From assembly GCF_006861675.1 (NCBI RefSeq), contig NZ_SGJB01000002.1, forward strand, positions 62,001 through 126,000: a DNA stretch of 64,000 nt, read 5' to 3'. A model generated the notes under the pieces. It had not been told where the DNA came from. It was given only the letters and a program-made list of their open reading frames with translations, and made no database searches. This DNA is from Peptacetobacter hominis (GTDB taxonomy: Bacteria > Bacillota > Clostridia > Peptostreptococcales > Peptostreptococcaceae). Shown here piece after piece: positions 19,594 through 28,562 of the stretch. Within the stretch, counting starts at the first letter, position 1. Every line of letters starts with the position of its first letter. A program made the position numbers and the translations under genes.

Positions 19594-20397
19594 ATGAAAA
19601 CACTAGGATTTATAGGTGGAGGAAACATGGGAAGTGCCATGCTTGGAGGTATAATAAAAGCAGGACTTCTAAAATCTGAAGATATAACAGTTGCAGACTT
19701 AAGTCAGGCTGCTCTTGATAAAGTAAAAGAAGCACACGGTGTAAATGTAACAACAGATTCAGCAGACGTTATAAAAAACTGTGATGCGTTTATAATAGCA
19801 TTAAAACCACATATAGTTGCACCTGCATTAAAACCACTTGCAGAACTTGTAAGAGAAGATCAGCTTATAATATCTATAGCTGCAGGAAAGCAGATATGTC
19901 AGCTTGAAGAAATATTCGGTTCAGATAAAAAAATAGTAAGAATAATGCCTAATACTCCAGCTCTTGTAGGAGAAGGAATGGCAGGTATATGTTCAAATAA
20001 AAATGTTTCAGCTGAGGAACTTGATGAAGTTAAGAAAATATTTGAATCATTTGGTGAAGCTGAAATAGTTACTGAAAAACTTATAGATGCTGTAACAGGT
20101 GTAAGTGGATCAGGTCCTGCATATGTATTTATGTTTATAGAAGCTATGGCAGATGCTGCAGTTCTTGAGGGAATGCCAAGACCACAGGCTTATAAATTTG
20201 CTGCACAGACTGTTTTAGGATCAGCTAAAATGGTAATGGAAACAGGAATGCATCCAGGTGCATTAAAAGATATGGTTTGTTCTCCAGCAGGAACAACTAT
20301 AGAGGCTGTTAAGGTTCTTGAAGAAAAGGGACTTAGAGCGGCTGTTATAGAAGCTATACATGAATGTACTAAAAAATCTATAGAGTTAAGTAAATAA
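19594..20397 (+). CDS. proC: Pyrroline-5-carboxylate reductase
   Basis: NAD(P)H-dependent enzyme of 267 residues that reduces pyrroline-5-carboxylate to L-proline. It has the N-terminal Rossmann motif GFIGGGNMGSAMLGGI, IRIMPNTPALVGEGM, and the family signature around GVSGSGPAYVFMFIEAMADA and DMVCSPAGTTIEAV. The ATG at 19594 is eight bases after GGGGG and is a better start than the in-frame TTG at 19588. It is separated from hypD by a hairpin but placed to use its product, so hydroxyproline carbon flows to proline and on to proline reductase. Confidence 0.95.
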   Translation: MKTLGFIGGGNMGSAMLGGIIKAGLLKSEDITVADLSQAALDKVKEAHGVNVTTDSADVIKNCDAFIIALKPHIVAPALKPLAELVREDQLIISIAAGKQICQLEEIFGSDKKIVRIMPNTPALVGEGMAGICSNKNVSAEELDEVKKIFESFGEAEIVTEKLIDAVTGVSGSGPAYVFMFIEAMADAAVLEGMPRPQAYKFAAQTVLGSAKMVMETGMHPGALKDMVCSPAGTTIEAVKVLEEKGLRAAVIEAIHECTKKSIELSK

Positions 20398-20424
20398 TAA
20401 ATAAAATTACATTATAATAAACAG

Positions 20425-20457
20425 AGAACACCGAAGAATATCGGTGTTCTTTTTATT
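20425..20457 (+). terminator. Intrinsic terminator after proC
   Basis: AGAACACCGA (20425-20434) pairs with TCGGTGTTCT (20441-20450), followed by TTTTTATTTT. Confidence 0.92.
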
Positions 20458-20475
20458 TTAAAAACTGTTTTAAAT

Positions 20476-20521
20476 ATAAAAACTCCCTGCCATAAACTAT
20501 TTTCATATAGCTGGCAGAGAG
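20476..20521 (-). terminator. Intrinsic terminator of the feoAB operon
   Basis: Read on the minus strand, CTCTCTGCCA (20521-20512) pairs with TGGCAGGGAG (20492-20483) and is followed by a T-run. It faces the proC terminator across 25 bases. Confidence 0.85.
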
Positions 20522-20529
20522 ATTATAAA

Positions 20530-22509
20530 CTATTTTGTTTTTCTATTGTTCATCTGTTCAAGAAGATTTTTATTTCCTTCACTGCAAGATTTAAGGTTTC
20601 CACATGCAGAACAGTTTGCACATCCTCCGTTTTCACCGCCACCTGAACAGCTGGAACATGAGCTTCCAGGTCTTGTAAATATTCTTATAAGTATTACAGC
20701 AGTTACAACAACTATTACCGCTGTAACGGCAATCTCTATTGGAGATGCAGCTGATACAAATGCAGATCCGACTATATTAGCTGCAGTACCTGCAACCCAT
20801 GCAAGTGCAAACTGATAGAAAAGAGATGTAAGCATCATTCTGTTTCCATATTCTTTTCTCATAGTTGCAAGAGCAGCTATACATGGTGTATAAAGAGCTG
20901 TAAATACAAGGAATGCATATGCAGTTACTCCTGTAAATACTGTAGGAAGTACAGTGTTTAAATCACCGTATAAAACACCCAGTGTATTAACAACTACCTC
21001 TTTTGCTCCAAGTCCTGTAAGAAGTGCAACTGAAGTTCTCCAGTCTGTAAAACCAAGAGGAAGAAATACAGGTGCTATAAGTTTTCCAAAATATGCAAGG
21101 AAAGAACTGTTTATATCTGATGTATATCCAGAAAAGTTGAATGATGAAAGTGCCCATATAAACACAGACATTGCAAACATTATTGTAACAACTTTTACTA
21201 AAAATCCCTTTGATTTGTTCCATGTGTTTTTTACAAGTGCGCTTATAGTAGGAATTCTGTATTCCGGAAGTTCAAGAATAAAAGGTTCTGCCTCTTCTTT
21301 GAATTTAGTTCTATTAAGGAAAAGTGCTACAAGTATGGCAGCGACAATTCCGATAAAATAAAGAGAAGCAGTTACAAGAGCTCTGTTTTCCTTGAAAAAC
21401 ACAGAAACAAATAATGCATATACAGGAAGTTTAGCTCCACATGTCATAAGTGGTGCTATAAGAGCAGTTATTTTTCTGTCCTTTTCGCTTTCAAGAGTTC
21501 TTGTGGCCATTATAGCAGGTGAAGAACAACCCATACCCATTATCATAGGTATAAACGCCTTTCCTGAAAGACCTACTTTACTCATAACTCTATCCATAAG
21601 AAACGCTGTTCTAGACATATATCCACTGTCTTCAAAAAGCGATATTCCGAAGAAAAGAGTACATATAAGAGGGAAGAAAGGAAGTGTTCCACCTATTCCT
21701 CCGATTATACCATCTACAATAAGCGATCTGAACCATGGGCTCGAATCAGCAAGCATAGCATCCACAGGGGAAGAAATATAAGTCTCTATAAGACCTGCAA
21801 GTCCCTCCTGAAGAGGTCCACCTACCCAATCAAACGTAAATTTGAAAAGAAGCAGAAGAAGTGCTATAAATATAGGATATGCAAGCACAGGGTTTAGAAC
21901 TATACTGTCTATTCTATCACTTATACTTTTTTTAGACTCTTCCGGTGTCTCTGTACATCTTTTTAGTCTTTCTTCGATCATACTGTATGTTTCTGTCTCA
22001 GAACCCCAGTCTTTTGTGTATATAAATGGTTTTCTGACAGTTTCTCTTATGATTGACTCTATATTTTCAAGACCTTCTTTTTTCTTTGCAACTATAGGTA
22101 TTACAGTTACTCCAAATTCACGACCAAGTTTTTCTGCATCTATTTTCATACCTCTTGATTCAGCTACGTCCATCATATTAAGAAGTATGACTATAGGCTT
22201 GTCAAACTGCATAAGCTGTGTTGTAAGGTATAGGTTTCTGGCTATGTTTGAGGCATCTACAACATCCAGTATAAGGTCTACATCCTCTTTTTCAAGAAAT
22301 GATTTTGAGACTTTTTCCTCGTTTGAAAATGTATCCATAGCATATATACCAGGAAGGTCTACAACCTTTATATCATCACATAAAAAACCTTCTTTTTTTT
22401 CAATTGTAACTCCAGGCCAGTTTCCCACATACTGAGTAGAGCCTGTAAGCATATTAAAAACAGTTGTTTTACCAACGTTTGGATTTCCTAAAAGAGCTAT
22501 ATTAATCAA
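20530..22509 (-). CDS. feoB: Ferrous iron transporter B
   Basis: A 659-residue Fe(II) uptake protein. The N-terminal G domain has G1 GNPNVGKTTVFNML, G3 DLPGIYAMD and G4 LNMMD, followed by a helical GDI-like region. The membrane part contains two Gate repeats (GYMSRTAFLMDRVMSKVGLSG, MGMGCSSPAIMATRT and the later TGLGAKEVVVNTLGVLYG). After the last membrane helix comes a tail of about 45 residues with six cysteines in CxxC-type spacing (SSCSSCSGG, CANCSACG, KSC), possibly a metal or Fe-S site. feoA lies 11 bases upstream. The operon carries a Fur-like box, so iron repression is likely. Confidence 0.96.
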   Translation of the reverse strand: MINIALLGNPNVGKTTVFNMLTGSTQYVGNWPGVTIEKKEGFLCDDIKVVDLPGIYAMDTFSNEEKVSKSFLEKEDVDLILDVVDASNIARNLYLTTQLMQFDKPIVILLNMMDVAESRGMKIDAEKLGREFGVTVIPIVAKKKEGLENIESIIRETVRKPFIYTKDWGSETETYSMIEERLKRCTETPEESKKSISDRIDSIVLNPVLAYPIFIALLLLLFKFTFDWVGGPLQEGLAGLIETYISSPVDAMLADSSPWFRSLIVDGIIGGIGGTLPFFPLICTLFFGISLFEDSGYMSRTAFLMDRVMSKVGLSGKAFIPMIMGMGCSSPAIMATRTLESEKDRKITALIAPLMTCGAKLPVYALFVSVFFKENRALVTASLYFIGIVAAILVALFLNRTKFKEEAEPFILELPEYRIPTISALVKNTWNKSKGFLVKVVTIMFAMSVFIWALSSFNFSGYTSDINSSFLAYFGKLIAPVFLPLGFTDWRTSVALLTGLGAKEVVVNTLGVLYGDLNTVLPTVFTGVTAYAFLVFTALYTPCIAALATMRKEYGNRMMLTSLFYQFALAWVAGTAANIVGSAFVSAASPIEIAVTAVIVVVTAVILIRIFTRPGSSCSSCSGGGENGGCANCSACGNLKSCSEGNKNLLEQMNNRKTK

Positions 22510-22520
22510 TGAAAACCTCC

Positions 22521-22742
22521 TTACTGAAGAACTATATTCTTTGCATCAGATTTTCTTATAGCAAGATCAAAACCTCTGAAACGTATAAGAATAGGATCTC
22601 CAAGAGGAGCTATTTTCTTAACTTCAACCTCTGTATTATTTATGCATCCAAGAGCAAGAAGTCTTTTTGCAAGCTTTGTATTTCCATTTATATTATTAAT
22701 AAGGCCTTTTTCGCCTACGTTTAAATCAAAAACAGTTGTCAT
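22521..22742 (-). CDS. feoA: Ferrous iron transport protein A
   Basis: A 73-residue cytosolic SH3-like protein that supports FeoB. The pattern LAKRLLALGCINNTEVEVKK and PLGDPILIRFRGFDLAIRK is typical of FeoA, and the size is normal. It is the first gene of feoAB, with an AGGAGG ribosome binding site. Confidence 0.95.
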   Translation of the reverse strand: MTTVFDLNVGEKGLINNINGNTKLAKRLLALGCINNTEVEVKKIAPLGDPILIRFRGFDLAIRKSDAKNIVLQ

Positions 22743-22759
22743 AATAATACCTCCTAAGT

Positions 22760-22778
22760 CTTAATGAAATTCATTATC
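22760..22778 (-). promoter_or_regulatory. Fur-like box between promoter and feoA
   Basis: On the minus strand the 19 bases read GATAATGAATTTCATTAAG, which match 14 of 19 positions of the classical Fur consensus GATAATGATAATCATTATC. It lies just downstream of the -10 element at 22793-22798, where a bound repressor would block transcription. A DtxR-family iron repressor site is an alternative. Confidence 0.7.
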
Positions 22779-22792
22779 ATCATCTTATTGAT

Positions 22793-22821
22793 ATTATATC
22801 TCATAAATTATCATATGTCAA
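22793..22821 (-). promoter_or_regulatory. Consensus SigA promoter of feoAB
   Basis: On the minus strand TTGACA (22821-22816) and TATAAT (22798-22793) are separated by exactly 17 bases, a perfect vegetative promoter. The perfect promoter together with an overlapping iron box suggests strong expression under iron limitation. Confidence 0.88.
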
Positions 22822-22928
22822 TCGTTATTGAGAAATAATATTGCTGAACAAGATGTGAAGAGATATTTTATATGATAGATAGATTTTGTAGTATAATTAA
22901 GAAGAGAATTCTCTTATGGAGGTAATAT

Positions 22929-23456
22929 ATGAATTCAAACAAAATAAGTACAAAAAAGCTTGTATTTCTCAGTCTTATGGTTGGATACAGTCTGATATTA
23001 TATATAATAGAAACATTTATACCTAATCCCATGATGGTAATGTTTCCAGGAGCAAAGCTTGGGCTTAGTAATATCATAACTCTGGTATGTCTGATGACTA
23101 TAGGATTAAAGGATACATTTATAGTTCTCATTGTCAGAATAATAATTTCTTCTATATTTGCAGGACCGATGTCGTACTTTCTGTTCAGTATAGCTGGTGG
23201 ATATTTAAGTCTTGCAGTTATGTATATTATAAGCAGAATAAAGGGATTTTCGATTATAGGAATAAGTATATCAGGTGCGCTTGCTCATAACATAGGACAG
23301 CTTCTGGTGGCTTCATTTATAATAAAAAATCTTATGATGGTATCATATCTTCCATTTATGCTTGTGACATCGATAGCAACTGGTGTATTTGTTGGTATAG
23401 TTTCGAAATTTATGATTCCATATACAAATAGAATAATAGAAAAGGGAAAGATATAA
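22929..23456 (+). CDS. Gx transporter family / heptaprenyl diphosphate synthase component I-like membrane protein
   Basis: A 175-residue hydrophobic protein with about five membrane segments. The stretch FIPNPMMVMFPGAKLGLSNI followed by a long hydrophobic GPMSYFLFSIAGGYLSL is the signature of the family annotated as heptaprenyl diphosphate synthase component I. Its members look like small ECF S-component-type transporters rather than enzymes. The usual NusG-domain-II neighbour is not beside it here. The substrate is unknown. Confidence 0.8.
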   Translation: MNSNKISTKKLVFLSLMVGYSLILYIIETFIPNPMMVMFPGAKLGLSNIITLVCLMTIGLKDTFIVLIVRIIISSIFAGPMSYFLFSIAGGYLSLAVMYIISRIKGFSIIGISISGALAHNIGQLLVASFIIKNLMMVSYLPFMLVTSIATGVFVGIVSKFMIPYTNRIIEKGKI

Positions 23457-23575
23457 ATCAGTAAAAATAATATATATTAAAGAAGAAAACGTTATAAAAA
23501 ACTAGAATATTAATATAAAAACGTATACAATAGAATTGATAAAATATATTTAAGAAAGGGCACGGGTGCTTAGAA

Positions 23576-24430
23576 TTGGCTAATATAAAAATTGTAACAG
23601 ATGGTTCATGTGATTTTCCACAGGAGGTAATAGATCTTGTAAATCCTGATATAGTAAGGATAAATGTGGCTTTTGGAGAAGAATCTTTCATAGGAGGAGT
23701 GGAGATAACAGAGGAGGAATTCTATGAAAAGATGAAAAAAAGTGATGAACTTCCAAAAACATCAAGCCCATCTCCAAATAGATTCATAGAAATATATGAA
23801 AAAGAGGATTATGAGGAAATAATAGTATTTACGCTTACATCAAAACTTTCGGGTACATACAGCAATGCAGTTATTGCAAAAAATATGTATGAGGAGAAAA
23901 ATGGATCAAATAAAAGAATTGAGATAATTGATACTGAAAATGGATCAATAGGAGTATCTTTAATGCTTTTAAAAACTCAGAGAATGATAGAAGAAGGAAA
24001 AAGTATGGATGAGATACTGGCTGAAGTTGATAAAATGAAAAAAGATATTGTATTTTTTGGAACTCTGGCAACTCTTGAAAATGCAATAAAAGGTGGAAGA
24101 GTAAATCCTATAGCAGGAAAACTTATCAATGCTTTGAATTTCAAGGTAATAATAAAAATCGATGAGGGACTTGTAAAACCTATAGACAAGGCCAGAGGAG
24201 AATCAAACAGTCTTAAAAAACTATTTGAATATGTAAAGAAAAATGTGGATGTTTCAGACATTGAACATAAGGATATAATAATAGGGCATGCAAACTGTCC
24301 ACATAGGGCAGAAAGAATAAAGAAATTTATAGAGGAACACTACAGTTTTGAAAAAATTATGGTAGCTCCAATAGGACCTATAATGGGAACTTTTACAGCA
24401 GAGGGGGCTATACTTGTAGCAGTTCTTTAA
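23576..24430 (+). CDS. DegV family fatty-acid-binding protein
   Basis: A 284-residue soluble protein with the DegV layout: an N-terminal strand-loop KIVTDGSCDFPQE, then KTSSPSPNRFIEIYE, TLTSKLSGTYSNAV, the IDTENGSIG loop and a C-terminal GPIMGTFTAEGAI. DegV/FakB proteins bind a fatty acid and present it to a FakA-type kinase. No kinase gene is adjacent. Start is TTG; the ribosome binding site is not ideal, but MANIKIVTDGS is the normal N-terminus of the family. Confidence 0.9.
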   Translation: MANIKIVTDGSCDFPQEVIDLVNPDIVRINVAFGEESFIGGVEITEEEFYEKMKKSDELPKTSSPSPNRFIEIYEKEDYEEIIVFTLTSKLSGTYSNAVIAKNMYEEKNGSNKRIEIIDTENGSIGVSLMLLKTQRMIEEGKSMDEILAEVDKMKKDIVFFGTLATLENAIKGGRVNPIAGKLINALNFKVIIKIDEGLVKPIDKARGESNSLKKLFEYVKKNVDVSDIEHKDIIIGHANCPHRAERIKKFIEEHYSFEKIMVAPIGPIMGTFTAEGAILVAVL

Positions 24431-24443
24431 GTAAGGAGGCAAC

Positions 24444-26228
24444 ATGGGAATAGAAAGAAAAAATATAGAGAAAAAATATAAGTGGAGTCTTGAAAAGATG
24501 TATTCTTCACAGGACGAAATAGATTCTGATATAAAAAAGGCTGAAAAGCTTACAGAGGATATAGCTTTATACAAAGGAAAAATATCAGAAAGTAGTGAAA
24601 ATCTTCTTGAGGTATTCAGAATACTTGAAGATGCATCCAGAACTATTGAAAAACTTTATGTATATACTCATATGAGACACCATGAAGATACAAGAATAAA
24701 TGAAAATCAGGCAGAGTCTGTAAAAACGGAAATGCTGTCTACAAATTTCGGTGTGGCATCATCGTATATAGTTCCGGAAATCATGGCTATGAGTGATGAA
24801 AGATTAAACGATTATCTGAATGATGAAAAAATGTCATTCTATAAAAAGTATATGGAGGATATACTTAGAGATAGACCTCATACTCTTTCTGAAAAAGAAG
24901 AACAGATACTTGCATCTGTATCAGAAATATCAAATGTATCAGAGAGTGTATACGATATGCTAGCATATGCCGATATGGAGTTTCCTGAGATAGAAGGTGA
25001 AAATGGTGAAAAAATAAAAATAGACCATTTCAACTATTCAAATCTTATAAAAAGCAGAAACAGAAGAGTGAGAAAAGATGCATTTGAAGGTGAGTTTTCT
25101 ACATATAAAAAATATAAAAACACATTTGCATCAAGTCTTTATGGCGCTGTGAAATCAGAAATATTCTATTCAAAAATGAGAAAACATAATTCTGCAATAG
25201 AAGCTTCTCTTTTTGCGGACAATATAAGTGTTGACGTATATAGAAATCTTATAGATGCAGTATCAGATAGTATTCCGGCTCTTGGAAAATATGTCGATAT
25301 AAAGAAAAAGGTTCTTGGAGTAGATGAGCTTCATATGTATGATCTTTATGTTCCATTATCAGAAAAGTTCGAGTACAAGATAACATACAAAGAGGCACAG
25401 GAGATTATACTGAATGCTCTTAAGCCTTTAGGTGAAGAATATCTTTCTATTATAAGAAAAGCATTTGATGAAAGATGGATAGATGTATATGAGAATGAAG
25501 GTAAAAAAGGTGGAGCGTATTCATGGGGATGCTATGATTCACATCCTTATATACTGATGAGTTACACTGATGACCTGAACTCACTGTTTACTCTTATACA
25601 TGAGCTTGGTCACTCTGTACACAGTTACTATTCAAGAACTTCTCAGCCATATATATATTCTGATTACAGAATATTTGTTGCAGAAGTTGCATCTACAACT
25701 AATGAGCTTCTTCTTATAAACTATCTTCTTGAAAATGCAAAGGAAAAGGATGAGAAGATATATCTTCTTAATTACTATCTTGAGCAGTTCAGAACGACTG
25801 TACATAGACAGACTATGTTTGCTGAATTTGAGATGATAGCACATGAAAAAGCGGAAGCAGGAAATCCTCTTACAGCAGATGAGTTTACAGAAATATACTA
25901 TGGTCTTAATAAGAAATACTACGGCGATTATATGAATGTAGACGAACTTGTGGGAATAGAATGGGCGAGAATACCTCACTTCTATTCAAACTTCTATGTA
26001 TATAAATATGCTACAGGATTTTCGGCAGCGAGTGCTCTTAGCAGTATGATTCTTTCAGAAGGAAAAGAAGCGGTAGATAGATATATAGAATTCCTGAAAA
26101 GCGGAGGATCTGAATATCCGCTTGATCAGCTGAGAAGAGCGGGCGTTGATATGGAGAAAAAAGAATCTGTAGAAAAAGCTCTTGATGTATTCAGAGAACT
26201 TGTCGAAAAACTTGAGAAGGAAATATAA
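24444..26228 (+). CDS. pepF: Oligoendopeptidase F, M3 family
   Basis: Cytosolic zinc peptidase of 594 residues that cleaves peptides of roughly 7-17 residues. The zinc motif HELGHSVHSYYS is in the second half, with the third ligand Glu in YRIFVAEVASTTNE, as usual for M3B. The length equals that of known PepF. A strong AAGGAGG ribosome binding site lies 13 bases after the DegV stop. In an amino-acid fermenter it would help turn imported peptides into substrates for Stickland reactions. Confidence 0.95.
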   Translation: MGIERKNIEKKYKWSLEKMYSSQDEIDSDIKKAEKLTEDIALYKGKISESSENLLEVFRILEDASRTIEKLYVYTHMRHHEDTRINENQAESVKTEMLSTNFGVASSYIVPEIMAMSDERLNDYLNDEKMSFYKKYMEDILRDRPHTLSEKEEQILASVSEISNVSESVYDMLAYADMEFPEIEGENGEKIKIDHFNYSNLIKSRNRRVRKDAFEGEFSTYKKYKNTFASSLYGAVKSEIFYSKMRKHNSAIEASLFADNISVDVYRNLIDAVSDSIPALGKYVDIKKKVLGVDELHMYDLYVPLSEKFEYKITYKEAQEIILNALKPLGEEYLSIIRKAFDERWIDVYENEGKKGGAYSWGCYDSHPYILMSYTDDLNSLFTLIHELGHSVHSYYSRTSQPYIYSDYRIFVAEVASTTNELLLINYLLENAKEKDEKIYLLNYYLEQFRTTVHRQTMFAEFEMIAHEKAEAGNPLTADEFTEIYYGLNKKYYGDYMNVDELVGIEWARIPHFYSNFYVYKYATGFSAASALSSMILSEGKEAVDRYIEFLKSGGSEYPLDQLRRAGVDMEKKESVEKALDVFRELVEKLEKEI

Positions 26229-26260
26229 TTAGTATTATATAAATTCATGGAGAATTAAAT

Positions 26261-27367
26261 ATGGGGAAAAATATTCTAAAAAGAATAATGTTAATTATGT
26301 ATTTCGTATCAGTAGTATTAATCATTTTAATGTCTGTACGAAAAATAATAAGCATACCTGTTTTTTCTCTGGCATTTATTGTTCAGGCGGTTATTATCGT
26401 TATTATACATGAATTTTTTCATGGAATATCCGCTGAAAAAAATGGACTGATGTTTACATCTATGTACATCGGTCCTTTTGTTTTGCTGAGAGAAAACAGG
26501 AAATTTACAGGGCTGAAAAAAGTAAAATTCAATGGTTCATACCTTGGGAGAGCAAATATAGAAAATAGAGAAATCAAAAATGACGATGATTTTAAAATAC
26601 ACTCGAATGCTTGGAGAAAAGCTATAAAAGCGGGGCCTGTATCTGATATTCGGATAAGTACTGTTTTTATAATTATTGGTATATGCACAGGTATTTATGA
26701 GATTTCCATAGCTGTATTAATGATAGATATTTTTGTATGTATACCCAGCTTTATATATGGTGATGGTGAGCATCTTTTTCTTATAAAAAATAATAAAGTA
26801 TTTGAGATATCTGTCATATATACATACAGTATGATTGGCAATATAAGTAATCAGACAGACGAGTATCTCTATAGAAAACTAATAGATGAAATAGATAAAA
26901 CAGTTTTGAATGATGACAGTATACTTCCTTTGTGTATAGCTGCACAATCAGTTATATATAAAAGTATTGCAGAAGATAAAATTATACCGGAAAGTATAAA
27001 AAATACTGCAAAAGATATAGTGAACAAGGGACCGAAATGTTTTTCACAGGGAATGGATATTATCTATTTTAGAAGCCTGATAAATACTATGATTTTATAT
27101 TATCTATGCGTAGAGGAAAATAAGGATTATGCAGAAAGGCTATACTTATATGTAAAAGGCATGAAGTGTAGTGTTCCAGGAGAAAGACTCGATAAAATGA
27201 GAACAGAACATATACTTGGAAAAGAAGATTATAAAAAGGAAATTGAATCCGGAAAATATAGAAATCAAATGTTTTATGGATGTGTAGGGTTTGAGAATAT
27301 GGAAAATATTATAGATGATAAGGTCATAGAATATTCCTATATAAAAAATAAAAAAACAGAAACTTAA
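26261..27367 (+). CDS. Putative membrane zinc metalloprotease, M50/DUF3267-like
   Basis: A 368-residue protein with two N-terminal hydrophobic segments. The second ends in HEFFHG (His50, Glu51, His54), a zinc-binding HExxH inside the membrane. Further on AGPVSDI (about 124-130) resembles the GPxxN motif of site-2-type proteases, and YGDGEH (Asp168) could supply the third ligand as in the family's DG motif. About 190 soluble residues follow with no recognised domain. Codon use is less regular than in its neighbours (more TTT and ATT), so it may evolve fast or be acquired. Substrate unknown. DUF3267-type zincins are the main alternative. Confidence 0.6.
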   Translation: MGKNILKRIMLIMYFVSVVLIILMSVRKIISIPVFSLAFIVQAVIIVIIHEFFHGISAEKNGLMFTSMYIGPFVLLRENRKFTGLKKVKFNGSYLGRANIENREIKNDDDFKIHSNAWRKAIKAGPVSDIRISTVFIIIGICTGIYEISIAVLMIDIFVCIPSFIYGDGEHLFLIKNNKVFEISVIYTYSMIGNISNQTDEYLYRKLIDEIDKTVLNDDSILPLCIAAQSVIYKSIAEDKIIPESIKNTAKDIVNKGPKCFSQGMDIIYFRSLINTMILYYLCVEENKDYAERLYLYVKGMKCSVPGERLDKMRTEHILGKEDYKKEIESGKYRNQMFYGCVGFENMENIIDDKVIEYSYIKNKKTET

Positions 27368-27410
27368 CATACTTTACTCTTGCTTAACGAATTCATAATA
27401 TTTATTTAAT
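27364..27410 (+). promoter_or_regulatory. Possible PhoP-type direct repeats upstream of pstS
   Basis: TTAACA (27364), TTTACT (27373) and TTAACG (27384) are spaced 9 and 11 bases apart and followed by weaker TT-rich copies. TT(A/T)ACA-like hexamers at about one helical turn are how Firmicute PhoP sites look. The assignment is tentative because the region is AT-rich. A TATTAT at 27421-27426 could be the -10 element. Confidence 0.35.
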
Positions 27411-27489
27411 AGACTGACTGTATTATAGATACTGTAATAATTAATAAAACAAATCTATAAAACAAAGGTATTATGGAGGAAAAGGTAAA

Positions 27490-28332
27490 ATGAAAAACAG
27501 AAGATTAGCAATTTTATTAGCTGGGATAATGACAATAGGATGCTTGGCTACAGGATGTGGAAATTCAGGTGGAGGAGAAGAAGCTTCTTCAGGAGATTCA
27601 ACTGTAATAAGCGTATCTGGATCAACATCAATAGGACCATCTATGGAGAAACTTGCAGAAAAATATGAAGCTGCAAATGAAGGAGTAAGTATAGAAATAC
27701 AGCAGATAGGTTCTTCAGCAGGTATAAAAAATGCAATAGACGGAACTTCTGAAATAGGTATGTCATCAAGAGATTTAAAAGATGAAGAAAAAGAAGCAGG
27801 ACTACAGGAAACAAAAATAGCTATAGACGGTATAGCTGTTATAACAAATACAAAGAACCCTGTTAAAAATCTTACACAGGATCAGGTAAAAGATATATAC
27901 ACAGGAAAAATAACTAACTGGAAAGAAGTTGGCGGAAATGATGCTCCAATAGTTGTTGTATCAAGAGAAGAAGGTTCAGGAACTAGAGATGGATTCCAGG
28001 AAATAATAGGATTTGAATCAACTGAATTATTATCAGATGCTCAGGTAAGTGATGGTTCAGGAAACATAAAATCAACTGTTGAAGGAAATGAAAATGCAAT
28101 AGGATATATATCTTTCGGATATGTTGATGATACAATAAATGCTCTTTCTATAAATGATGTAGAACCAACTGCAGAAAATGTTACTAACTCTACTTATCCA
28201 ATAGCAAGACCATTCCTATTAGTAAATACTGCTGATGGATTATCAGAAAATGGTCAGAAATTCATAGACTTTATATTAAGTGCTGATGGACAGAGCATAA
28301 TGGAAGAAGAAGGATTTATAAAAATACAGTAA
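27490..28332 (+). CDS. pstS: Phosphate ABC transporter substrate-binding lipoprotein
   Basis: A 280-residue lipoprotein that captures phosphate outside the membrane. The signal peptide ends in a lipobox (CLATGC). The mature protein has the PstS motif SGSTSIGPSMEKLAEKY, EIGMSSRDLKDEE, and SREEGSGTRDGFQE, which line the phosphate site. First gene of pstSCAB, separated from pstC by an intrinsic terminator that probably keeps binding-protein transcripts in excess. Confidence 0.95.
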   Translation: MKNRRLAILLAGIMTIGCLATGCGNSGGGEEASSGDSTVISVSGSTSIGPSMEKLAEKYEAANEGVSIEIQQIGSSAGIKNAIDGTSEIGMSSRDLKDEEKEAGLQETKIAIDGIAVITNTKNPVKNLTQDQVKDIYTGKITNWKEVGGNDAPIVVVSREEGSGTRDGFQEIIGFESTELLSDAQVSDGSGNIKSTVEGNENAIGYISFGYVDDTINALSINDVEPTAENVTNSTYPIARPFLLVNTADGLSENGQKFIDFILSADGQSIMEEEGFIKIQ

Positions 28333-28353
28333 TTGAATCCTGTGAAATATATA

Positions 28354-28386
28354 AGAGTGCTGAGACTTAGACAGCACTCTTTTTTT
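28354..28386 (+). terminator. Terminator between pstS and pstC
   Basis: AGAGTGCTG (28354-28362) pairs with CAGCACTCT (28372-28380), followed by seven T. As the other pst genes follow in the same direction, this is an attenuator that lowers permease expression relative to PstS. Confidence 0.88.
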
Positions 28387-28562
28387 ATGCAATTATATCG
28401 TCAAATTATAAAATATAAAAATTATGCCTTATTAACAGTGTTAAAATTTTTTAATAATTTTATTATTGATTTAACCCTGATTGAATATAAATTTAAAAAA
28501 AGAAGTTTAATATATGTTTTGTAATTAATTGACGGATGGATAGTCGAAAAGGAGGAAATAAT

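Noticed and set aside
28333-28524. 63-codon frame between pstS and pstC
   Set aside because: It starts right after the pstS stop with no ribosome binding site and contains the terminator hairpin.
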